From assembly GCA_009782875.1 (NCBI GenBank), contig WRIE01000030.1:1-37476 (forward strand): a stretch of 37,476 bases of DNA, in the 5' to 3' direction. The notes under the pieces were generated by a model. That model worked only from the letters and a program-made list of their open reading frames with translations. It did no database searches and was not told the DNA's origin. The first letter of the stretch is position 1, and the number at the start of each line of letters is the position of its first letter. The position numbers and the translations under genes are program-made. This stretch comes from Eubacteriaceae bacterium (GTDB lineage Bacteria; Bacillota; Clostridia; Eubacteriales; Anaerofustaceae). This document shows positions 30,338-37,476 of the stretch, one piece after another.

Positions 30338-33300
30338 ATGCTTAAGCGCGTAGAAATTTTAGGCTTCAAGTCGTTTGGGGCAAAAGTGGCAATTGATTTT
30401 GACAGCGAGGTGACTGCCATTGTGGGGCCCAATGGCTCCGGAAAATCCAACATCGTCGACGCGATTTGCTGGGCTCTCGGGGAACAGAAGGTAAAACCCT
30501 TGAGGGGCTCGAAGATGGAGGATGTGCTATATTCTGGATCCACTGGCAAACGCCCAGTGGGGCTCGCCCAAGTAAGCCTTTTTATCGATAACACCAACCG
30601 CATTCTAGATGTGGATCTTGACGAAGTTGTAGTCACCAGGAAACTCTACCGCTCCGGTGAAAGCGAGTACATAATAAATAAACGCCAGTGCAGGCTCAAG
30701 GACATCCTTGAGCTTTTTATGGATACAGGAATTGGCCGTGAAGGTTATTCAATTATCGGACAAGGCCAGATTGACTCCATTGTGATGGCGACACCGCTTG
30801 AGCGGCGCCGGATAATCGAGGAGGCTGTTGGCATCGTCAAGCACAAATCTAGGAAACGAGAGGCTGAAAAACGCTTGGATGCCACAAAGCTGAACATGGA
30901 CAGGTTGTATGACATTGCAAGCGAAGTGGATATGCGGCTGCCATCCTTGTACGCCCAAGCCCAGGCTGCCCTTGAGCACCAAAGCTTGTCAAGCCAGCTT
31001 GCCAGTTGCGAAAGCAGGCTTCTTGCGTTCCAAATCCACGAATATGCGGCTAAGGAAGCTAGCCTAAAAGAGTCAATGTCAAAAGCTAACAGCCAGCTTG
31101 AAGCTTTTGATGCCCGCATTTCCTCAATCGAGGGAGAAATTGCTAACATTGCTCAAAAGTCAAAAGTGTTTGACACAGAGGAGTTGGCAATCAATGTAGA
31201 AATCCTTGGCATAGTGGAGCGCTCTAGCCGGATAGAAGCCAGGCTTGGTTTGCAAGCCGAGCGCATCAGCCAACTTAAAGACCGGACCAATGAGCTGCAG
31301 GACACAAAAATTGCTTTGGAAGCCCAGCTTGCCGAGTTCGCGAGCCAGCTTGGGCGCAGCCTGTCTGAGGAAGAGCTGGCCAAAGCCTCATTGGATAAAG
31401 CAAAAGCCGAGTTTGAGTATGCGTCTGGGCGCCATTCGAGGATCGAGCAGCTCAAGTCAGAGTACGACTTGGCCCACCATGAAATCTTGGCAGCCAGCCA
31501 AAAAATCGCCGCAGAAAAAGAAGACCTGTCGGCAAAGCATATGCATGCCTCATTGGCTGTCGCAGGCATTGAGGCAGACATTGCGCGCATTGAGACTGAG
31601 CTTTCAATGCTCCAAGGCAAACTCGTGCATGTGGTGGACAGCTCCTACAAAGAAGCGCAGGATTCCTTTGCCGCCCGCTCCTCCGAGCTTGGGCAAGCCC
31701 GCAAAGAGCTTGAGGACCGAAAAAGGACCCTGTCAACACTGGATGGCGCAATTTCCGATGCCATGTCCAAAATCAGCTATAACGCTTCCAGATATGACGC
31801 TTTGAAAGGCTATGAAGAATCCTTCGGGGCATACAAGAACGCAGTGCAAAAGATCGGCCAGGCAATGAAAAAAGACCCGTCACTGGCTATTGCAATCGCA
31901 GGGCCTGTCGGCGAGGTCATAAAGGTCAAGGACATATACAACACAGCAATATCAAGGGCGCTTGGCGCGTCTATTGAAAATATAATCGTCGACACAGAGC
32001 ACACTGCAAAGAGGCTCATCAAGATGCTAAAGAAAAACAAATGGGGCAGAATCACTTTCTACCCTATGAACATAATAAGAGGCAGGGCATATGATTTTTC
32101 CCGATGTGCAGATATGCCCGGGTACATTGGCAGCGCTGCCGGGCTTGTTGAATGCGAGGCCAAGTACAGGCATATAGTTGATAGCCTTCTTGCCCGGACC
32201 TTGGTGGTGGACAACCTTGACAATGCCAACAATATCGCAAAACGGATGAACCACCAATTTAGGATCGCTACATTGGAAGGGGAGGTTTTGTTTCCAGGCG
32301 GGGCAATCGTAGGAGGGGCAAGCGCAGGGGTGGACACAGGCGCCTTGGCGCGCCGCTCGGAGATTGACAAGCTTTCCGGCATCCTGGCCAGCCAAAGGCT
32401 GGCCTACTCCAAAATGGCTGCCAAGAGGAGCGGGTTGGCGTTTGAATTGGAAGGCGCAGAATCATCGCTCCAATTGGCGATAGAGCGTGCCTCCCAGGCG
32501 CGCAGCGAATGTGACTCGCTGCAAGCAGCCTGCCAGGAGCAAACCTTCCAAGCCCAGCTGTCATTAGCGAGGCAAGCAGAGCTGGATAGTCAAATGGCTG
32601 CGCAAAAAGCCCAAAAGACTTCTCTAGAAACGCTCATGGAAGGCTACTTGTTTGCTATTGACACAGCTTCGAGGGCAGTTGCTCAAAACGAGGCAAAGCT
32701 TTCAGGATATAATTCCAGGCAAGCCCAGGGCGAAGATGCCATGGAAAGCCTGGATTTGAAAGGGAAAGCAGAAATAGCGCTGTTAAAAGCCCAAAGCCGC
32801 CTCGAGTCGGCGCAAAACGAGACCAAGCTATTATACAGCCAAATCTTCAAGGCAGAATCTGCGCTATCATCAGCGATTGCTTCCATAGCACAATTCGCCC
32901 AAGATATGGAGAAGCTCGAATATGGGGAGCAAGAAATGGCTAGCCAACTGGAAGTGGAGAAAGACCATTCAAGGGAAGTAGAAGGCAAACGCTCCAGGCT
33001 ATTGGAATTAAAAGCAGGGCAGAGCGCGCTTTCCGCAAAGATGTCTGCAGACTTGGCAGATGAGAGCAAGAAGCGCACAGCACTGTCAGAGCGGATATAC
33101 AAAATTGGCTCTGATATCAAAAATATCGCGTTTTCAAAGAGTTCTTGCGAAGAGTCGTTGATGTCGAATTATGCCCTCTCCTACGAGGGGTTGGTGCAAT
33201 CAATCCAAGAGCAGGGCAAGATGGGAGAGTTTGAGGCTCTTGACCAAAAAAGCGAGTCGAAACGCGCAAAGTCCCTGCGTTCCCAAATCGCTGGCCTTGG

Positions 33301-33919
33301 GCTGGTCAACTTGGCGGCAGTAAGGGAGCATGAGGAGCTCCAGGCAAGAAAAGACGCGATGGATAAACAGCTTGATGATATGCGTGCTTCAATGGAAGAT
33401 CTGGCACAAATAATCAAAGACTTGGCCGACGCGATGGCCAAAGCGTTCAGGGAAAACTTTGAGGCAATAAACCGGGAGTTCCAAGAAGCATTCACAAAAA
33501 TGTTCAATGGCGGATCCGCATCCCTCATTCTGCAAGAAAGCGATGAGGGCATGCCCAAAGGCATAGAGATTATCGCAAAACCTGCCAAAACCAACATAAA
33601 AAACGTCGCCGCTCTCTCTGGCGGGGAAAAGGCCATGTGCGCTATTGCCCTGGTCATGGCGATTATCAAAATTAAGCCTGCGCCCTTTTGTTTGCTTGAC
33701 GAGATTGACGCAGCCTTAGACGAATCAAATGTCGAACGGTTTTGCGATTATATCTGTGGGGCAAAGGGCAATAACCAGTTTTTGATAGTGACCCACAAGA
33801 GAAAAACAATAGAAGCCGCAAATGTGCTTTGCGGCGTGAGCATGGGGGCAGACGGCTCAAGCAGCTTAGTGAGCCTCAAGCTCTCTGATGTTGAAAGCAG
33901 AGGTTTTGCGTATGCCTGA
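30338..33919 (+). CDS. smc: Chromosome partition protein SMC
   Basis: Condensin subunit that loops and separates chromosomes together with ScpA and ScpB. The 1193-residue length is standard. The N-terminal head has Walker A GPNGSGKSN at about 30-38. Long coiled coils (about 170-500 and 680-1020) are rich in Ala, Gln, Ser and Glu. The hinge between them is marked by GPVGEVIKVKD, ALGASIENIIVD and GALARRSE (about 520-680). The C-terminal head has LSGGEKAMCAIAL and Walker B CLLDEIDAALDE. GGAGGGTAGGG sits just before the start. It overlaps ftsY by eight bases. Confidence 0.97.
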   Translation: MLKRVEILGFKSFGAKVAIDFDSEVTAIVGPNGSGKSNIVDAICWALGEQKVKPLRGSKMEDVLYSGSTGKRPVGLAQVSLFIDNTNRILDVDLDEVVVTRKLYRSGESEYIINKRQCRLKDILELFMDTGIGREGYSIIGQGQIDSIVMATPLERRRIIEEAVGIVKHKSRKREAEKRLDATKLNMDRLYDIASEVDMRLPSLYAQAQAALEHQSLSSQLASCESRLLAFQIHEYAAKEASLKESMSKANSQLEAFDARISSIEGEIANIAQKSKVFDTEELAINVEILGIVERSSRIEARLGLQAERISQLKDRTNELQDTKIALEAQLAEFASQLGRSLSEEELAKASLDKAKAEFEYASGRHSRIEQLKSEYDLAHHEILAASQKIAAEKEDLSAKHMHASLAVAGIEADIARIETELSMLQGKLVHVVDSSYKEAQDSFAARSSELGQARKELEDRKRTLSTLDGAISDAMSKISYNASRYDALKGYEESFGAYKNAVQKIGQAMKKDPSLAIAIAGPVGEVIKVKDIYNTAISRALGASIENIIVDTEHTAKRLIKMLKKNKWGRITFYPMNIIRGRAYDFSRCADMPGYIGSAAGLVECEAKYRHIVDSLLARTLVVDNLDNANNIAKRMNHQFRIATLEGEVLFPGGAIVGGASAGVDTGALARRSEIDKLSGILASQRLAYSKMAAKRSGLAFELEGAESSLQLAIERASQARSECDSLQAACQEQTFQAQLSLARQAELDSQMAAQKAQKTSLETLMEGYLFAIDTASRAVAQNEAKLSGYNSRQAQGEDAMESLDLKGKAEIALLKAQSRLESAQNETKLLYSQIFKAESALSSAIASIAQFAQDMEKLEYGEQEMASQLEVEKDHSREVEGKRSRLLELKAGQSALSAKMSADLADESKKRTALSERIYKIGSDIKNIAFSKSSCEESLMSNYALSYEGLVQSIQEQGKMGEFEALDQKSESKRAKSLRSQIAGLGLVNLAAVREHEELQARKDAMDKQLDDMRASMEDLAQIIKDLADAMAKAFRENFEAINREFQEAFTKMFNGGSASLILQESDEGMPKGIEIIAKPAKTNIKNVAALSGGEKAMCAIALVMAIIKIKPAPFCLLDEIDAALDESNVERFCDYICGAKGNNQFLIVTHKRKTIEAANVLCGVSMGADGSSSLVSLKLSDVESRGFAYA

Positions 33920-34808
33920 CAACAAAATGCAAGCAAGTTTTTTTAGGACAAAGCGGTCTTTGTCTGACAGGATCAAAGGGGTGTTTTCAGCCAGCATCGG
34001 CAACGAGCTGTATGACGAGCTTATCGAGGCGCTGGTCTTGTCTGACATCCCCTACCTGGTTGCTGAGGAGATAGTAGAAACTGCAAGAAAAAGCCTGGCG
34101 AAAAGCCAAGGCTCAGACGAGGAGGCTGTGAGGCAAGCTGTCGGCGAGGCAGCCTGCCAGCTGCTGGAGTCTGCAGGCCATTGGGAAGGCTTCCAAAAGC
34201 CGTCGATTATACTTGTGTGCGGTGTCAATGGCGCAGGCAAGACAACAACCATTGGAAAGCTCGCCAGCCTTTTCCTGGCGGAAGGACACAGCGTGCTCTT
34301 AGCTGCAGCCGATACATTTAGGGCTGCGGCAGGGGAGCAGCTGTCGATCTTGGCACAGAGGGCAGGCGCGCCCCTTGTGGGCAGCGCCCAAGGGCAAGAT
34401 GCGGCAGGCGTTGTGTTTGACGCTATCGCTTCCGCAAAAGCGAGGAGCATTGATTATCTGATATGTGACACTGCCGGCCGCCAACACACAAACAAAAACC
34501 TGATGGCTGAGCTCAATAAAATATACCGGGTGGCAGAACGCAACAAAGAGGGCTACAACCTCTATGTGGCTATAGTGCTAGACGCCATGAGCGGGCAAAA
34601 CTCCATTGCCCAGTTGGAGCTGTTTGGCAATTCCTTGCCAATCGACTCGATATTGCTGACGAAGATGGACGGGTCTGCAAAGGGCGGGGCTATCTTGGGA
34701 ATGGCAAAGCCGTCAGGGCCCAAGGTGGCGTATATCGGCACAGGTGAGCGCTTGGAGGATTTGGAGCCATTTGACGCAAGGGTTTTCGTTAACGAAATTT
34801 TTTCGTAA
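33912..34808 (+). CDS. ftsY: Signal recognition particle receptor FtsY
   Basis: Membrane-associated GTPase that receives SRP-ribosome complexes. It is a compact 298-residue form: the helical N domain (about 15-100) and GTPase G domain are complete, but the acidic N-terminal A domain of other species is nearly absent, as in several Firmicutes. G motifs: GVNGAGKTTTIGKLA, the family's AADTFRAAAGEQL, DTAGR, TKMDGSAKGG, and GTGERLEDLEPF. ATG 33912 is chosen; it overlaps the smc end and follows AGAGG. A strong terminator follows. ffh, often next, is not in the window. Confidence 0.96.
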   Translation: MPDNKMQASFFRTKRSLSDRIKGVFSASIGNELYDELIEALVLSDIPYLVAEEIVETARKSLAKSQGSDEEAVRQAVGEAACQLLESAGHWEGFQKPSIILVCGVNGAGKTTTIGKLASLFLAEGHSVLLAAADTFRAAAGEQLSILAQRAGAPLVGSAQGQDAAGVVFDAIASAKARSIDYLICDTAGRQHTNKNLMAELNKIYRVAERNKEGYNLYVAIVLDAMSGQNSIAQLELFGNSLPIDSILLTKMDGSAKGGAILGMAKPSGPKVAYIGTGERLEDLEPFDARVFVNEIFS

Positions 34809-34826
34809 AAAACAAAACGCCCAAGC

Positions 34827-34878
34827 AAGATCCAAAGGCGCAATGCGAACAAACCGTACATTGCGCCTTGATCTTTTT
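34827..34878 (+). terminator. Terminator after ftsY
   Basis: AAGGCGCAATG (34835-34845) and CATTGCGCCTT (34859-34869) pair perfectly over 11 bases; the flanking AAGATC and GATCTT extend the stem past a 2-base bulge. A T-run (34874-34878) ends it. It closes the rpmF/acpP to ftsY cluster. Confidence 0.85.
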
Positions 34879-35039
34879 GGGGCGCGCATGCTGGAAAAAG
34901 ATATATAGCATGGAAAAAATAGCTGTATGGAGCCTGTTTTTTTTGCTACATATGAATGTGTGGGTTGAAAAAAGCATTTTTTTCGTGGATACTGTGATTG
35001 TAAAGATTGATTCGCATAACAAACAAGGGAGGAAATATT

Positions 35040-36545
35040 ATGTATAAAAACAAACCACACACAAGGATTAAAAACAACCCCTTGCGCACAATCGCGTTGT
35101 TGGCGCTAGCTGCCATCATTGCGTTGCCAGGGTCTGCATGCTCGCCGTCACGCTCAATGTCAAATCCGCCTGCAAGCTTTGGCGGTTTGGACACACGGGC
35201 ATCTGCGTCGCTTACCTTTGGAGAAGATGTCCTCGGGGATGTGGGCTCAGGCGGGGAGCCAGCGCTGACCGAAGATGCGGTTGATTTGGCTCCCGGCAAC
35301 AAAGTCCTTTCGCTAAAGGATTTTATGGTCCATGCCACTGCTACCCGCAAAGATTTTCTTTCACGCTTAGGGAAAGCTTTTGCGGAAGCCGGTGTCCAGA
35401 CATCCTATGAAAACGAGATAATCCGTTTGGACACTTTGGAATTCGCAGACTTTTTTATGGTTTATTCTGCCTGGGATGATGGTCCCGAAGCAATCCTAGA
35501 GGCTTGGAAGACTATATTTGCTGCCAGCGGCACATGGACAATTGAAGTTGAGGTTAAGGAAAATGATGTCAAACATATGCTCTTGAGCCGCAATGGTATA
35601 CCCACCGTAGAGTTTGTAGCCAAGTTTTTAGAGCCCACCCAATACTTCTACGGAATTTACCGCACTGTAGACTATAGGCTTGAAATTGACATCGCGCGGA
35701 CAAGCTTCGGTTTCGCATGCCAAGTTTACGAGCCAGAAACTCCAGCATTGTACCGTTTTGCGTATGCCGATGATGGCAGCAATGACGGAAGCATAGGATA
35801 CACATTTGACATCAGCCAGCAGCCTGCCGAGTTGACAGGCGATGAGGCTCTGACATTCGCAAGCCATTGGCCGGAGCTTGCTGGCCAGCAAGAAGCCACC
35901 TACATAACGGTCATTGGCCCAAGCATGTCAGTGAGCCAGTCAGGGGTTGCCAGCGAGTATCCAATAACCGCTACTGCTCCAATCCTAGACACAATAAACA
36001 CAACAGACGGAAATATGCAGTCTGACAGCACAGCAACTACCCAAACTGCAAACCCCTATGCCCGCCTTTGGCATGGGTCTGAAGTGTTGGCATCGAATTG
36101 GAGCGAGCGGTTTGCTTTGGAGGAAGATGGATCCTTTATCTGGTGCGCTAATGAGATGGATGGCGCCTCAAGGGTGCGTTACCTGGCAGGGGAATGGGAA
36201 GTTGTAGGGGGAGAATTGGTGTTGGCTGTCCAAATGATGATTGGATGGGATGGCGGAGAAGTTGTGGAAAACAACGGGATCGCCCATTATGCCAGCTCCC
36301 AAGTAATCCTCAACCCGACACTTACGGCAATCCAAGTTGACGAGGTTTTAAGGGTGCCGATCAGCGAAATTTCCCATGATAGCGAGAGGGGGCTTGACAC
36401 GGTCAAGATAAACGAACTCCAGTGCTGGGATTACTCCAGCCAAAGCGAGGATGCCCTGGTTGGCTTTTGGGAGGCATTTGTCGAGGCATTGTTCAATGAG
36501 ATGGGCACGATGAATAAATCTGATGTGAATCTGCTTTTGGATTGA
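35040..36545 (+). CDS. Large lipoprotein of unknown function
   Basis: Not recognised beyond being exported. About 501 residues. A basic start (KNKPHTRIKNN) is followed by a hydrophobic core and the lipobox ALPGSAC, acylated Cys near residue 34. Next comes a Ser/Gly-rich linker (about 35-95). An alpha/beta region (about 100-285) and a Ser/Thr-rich linker (about 295-335) follow. The C-terminal part (about 340-500) has the feel of a lipocalin-like or copper-resistance-type barrel (RFALEEDGSFIWCANE, LAGEWEVVGGELVL). ATG 35040 follows GGGAGG by seven bases. It is monocistronic and lies after the ftsY terminator. A surface-binding role is only a guess. Confidence 0.75.
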   Translation: MYKNKPHTRIKNNPLRTIALLALAAIIALPGSACSPSRSMSNPPASFGGLDTRASASLTFGEDVLGDVGSGGEPALTEDAVDLAPGNKVLSLKDFMVHATATRKDFLSRLGKAFAEAGVQTSYENEIIRLDTLEFADFFMVYSAWDDGPEAILEAWKTIFAASGTWTIEVEVKENDVKHMLLSRNGIPTVEFVAKFLEPTQYFYGIYRTVDYRLEIDIARTSFGFACQVYEPETPALYRFAYADDGSNDGSIGYTFDISQQPAELTGDEALTFASHWPELAGQQEATYITVIGPSMSVSQSGVASEYPITATAPILDTINTTDGNMQSDSTATTQTANPYARLWHGSEVLASNWSERFALEEDGSFIWCANEMDGASRVRYLAGEWEVVGGELVLAVQMMIGWDGGEVVENNGIAHYASSQVILNPTLTAIQVDEVLRVPISEISHDSERGLDTVKINELQCWDYSSQSEDALVGFWEAFVEALFNEMGTMNKSDVNLLLD

Positions 36546-36608
36546 TGCAAACCAAAGAAATATGTTTAGATTGCGTTCTTTTTTAACAAGCCAATGAAAT
36601 TTTTTAAG

Positions 36609-36639
36609 CAGGCAGCCGGTCATATTGATTGGCTGCCTG
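36609..36639 (+). terminator. Hairpin terminator after the large lipoprotein gene
   Basis: CAGGCAGCC (36609-36617) and GGCTGCCTG (36631-36639) pair perfectly over 9 bases with a 13-base loop and are followed by TTT only. Confidence 0.6.
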
Positions 36640-36848
36640 TTTAGGAGATAAGATAATCTGCCTTCTATTGTATGAAAATTTTGATTGTTGCAAGCACAAG
36701 CCAAAGTCAAACTTGCGCATGGAATGCAAATGCAATGATTTCGAGAACATATTGAAAAAACAAACAAGCGGCATGTTTCTCATGAAGGCAAAAACGCAAG
36801 GGTTTGCATCCCTCCGTCGCTAGTTAATTTTTTAGTATTCGAATGCTG
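36640..36848. other. Intergenic stretch without a supported gene
   Basis: Only a short plus frame (36629-36823) that begins inside the terminator hairpin and matches nothing. I see no terminator clearly assigned to the small membrane gene that ends at 36849. Confidence 0.35.
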
Positions 36849-37106
36849 TTATCCTTTAGAATTTCCATTTTGGGCGCTCGCTGAGTATTCAAGTCGAAGG
36901 GCTTCAATCAATGCTGATTGCAAGGCGAAAAATCCGACATAAGCAGCCACGTAAAGAACACTGTGGATAGTGACTTCAAACGGGCCAATAGTGAAGAGCA
37001 GCTGCCCAAGAGCATTCCAGACGGATTTGTTATAGAGCGCATTGGCTAAGATAGCAAAAACACCAGATGTTATACTGAAGAGTATAATTTTGGTACTCTT
37101 TTTCAT
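36849..37106 (-). CDS. Small two-helix membrane protein
   Basis: Not recognised. An 85-residue protein with a basic start (MKKSTK), two or three hydrophobic segments (about 7-24 and 47-68, with a weaker one between), and a polar tail (SASAQNGNSKG). GGAG lies seven bases before the ATG, which supports translation. It lies alone between a lipoprotein gene and an IS5-type element, and might be part of the accessory DNA around that element. Confidence 0.6.
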   Translation of the reverse strand: MKKSTKIILFSITSGVFAILANALYNKSVWNALGQLLFTIGPFEVTIHSVLYVAAYVGFFALQSALIEALRLEYSASAQNGNSKG

Positions 37107-37288
37107 TTCAAAACTCCAATCGGCTTATTATTTGTTGCTCTCGGCCAATAATGGGGACGTATCTCGCGCCAGTCCATTTGGCAGGTTGGTTGCATTGCTC
37201 GAGAGATGCCTCATAGTTTGATAGAATTAATTGATGCCAAACTGGAAAAGTTTGCTTTTAGTTTGGCTTGTGAGGATAAGAGGGATGT

Positions 37289-37476
37289 TTAGTATCTCCT
37301 CAAAAGAACTGAAATAAATGACAATACAAACATTTGGCAAAATGTGCTCAAGCGCCTTTCGCAAACCTTCCACAGCCTCCGGCAATTATCAGCCCATCCG
37401 AATGATCTTTCAACAATCCATCTTTTGGGAAGGACAATGAACATATGGGCCTCGTTGCGCTTGACAACTTCGACAT
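37289..37476 (-). CDS. C-terminal part of an IS5-family transposase (partial)
   Basis: A minus-strand frame enters from the right edge and ends at the TAA at 37291-37289, 61 residues visible. The segment IVLPKRWIVERSFGWADNCR, followed by RLWKVCERRLST and ending LLRRY, is the characteristic end of IS5-family (IS427/IS1031 group) DDE transposases. WIVERSF contains the conserved Glu of the DDE triad. The end looks intact rather than decayed. Most of the gene and the left part of the element lie beyond the window; the inverted repeat expected soon after the stop was not identified. Confidence 0.85.
   Translation of the reverse strand, partial: VEVVKRNEAHMFIVLPKRWIVERSFGWADNCRRLWKVCERRLSTFCQMFVLSFISVLLRRY

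Noticed and set aside
36348..36767. 139-codon minus-strand frame over the large lipoprotein end
   Set aside because: Overlaps the lipoprotein coding sequence and its terminator; no ribosome-binding site.

Overview
The window reads as a chromosomal segment of a Gram-positive anaerobe of the Clostridia. By eye the GC content is near one half. The evidence for this placement is the gene content and order: hemZ next to a glyoxalase-II-like hydrolase and dtd; obgE-yhbY-nadD-yqeK; rapZ-yvcK; rpmF-plsX-acpP-rnc-smc-ftsY; a YyaC-type spore-protease relative; a TIGR03905 (TSCPD) protein; a BTAD regulator; and several lipoproteins with typical Gram-positive signal peptides. TTG start codons behind good Shine-Dalgarno sequences are common. 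I cannot name a genus. No tRNA, rRNA, CRISPR array, prophage or riboswitch was recognised.

Layout. 1-680: the tail of an unidentified gene, a strong hairpin and a decayed stretch with an IS256-like transposase remnant. 682-6860 (minus): one tightly packed operon of response regulator, sensor histidine kinase, lipoprotein, D-aminoacyl-tRNA deacylase, metallo-hydrolase and HemZ. 7068-9765 (plus): proC and uvrC, facing a convergent yyaC-like gene. 10428-15155 (plus): obgE, yhbY, nadD, yqeK and an ABC-F ATPase, mostly with 4-base overlaps. 15138-16809: an FMN-binding-like lipoprotein, a TSCPD protein and an Lrp/AsnC regulator. 17326-18519: a BTAD regulator ending in a degenerate GGDEF domain. 18710-24121: accessory singletons (arylamine N-acetyltransferase, a DUF1858 redox protein, a ZIP transporter with operator-like repeats, a small membrane protein, a short-chain dehydrogenase, a lipoprotein) separated by gene-poor DNA. 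24331-26442: rapZ, yvcK and a 78-codon membrane ORF, with whiA missing from its usual place. 26636-34808: ackA, rpmF, plsX, acpP, rnc, smc and ftsY. 35040-36545: a large lipoprotein. 36849-37106: a small membrane protein. 37289-37476: the C-terminal end of an IS5-family transposase running off the right edge.

How it fits together. Most of the window is core metabolism and information processing: cell-envelope signalling, proline and NAD synthesis, excision repair, ribosome assembly, acetate/ATP generation, fatty-acid initiation, RNA processing, chromosome condensation and protein targeting. The most interesting parts are local. They are the two-component operon with its propeller-like lipoprotein, the BTAD/pseudo-GGDEF regulator with an inverted repeat in its leader, the paired AAACGGTTT sites at the ZIP promoter, a terminator with a duplicated 3' arm, the missing whiA with a small membrane ORF in its place, and a recurrent extended -10 motif (TGATAGAAT) ahead of core genes. 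I did not see a clear, wholly new multi-gene system.
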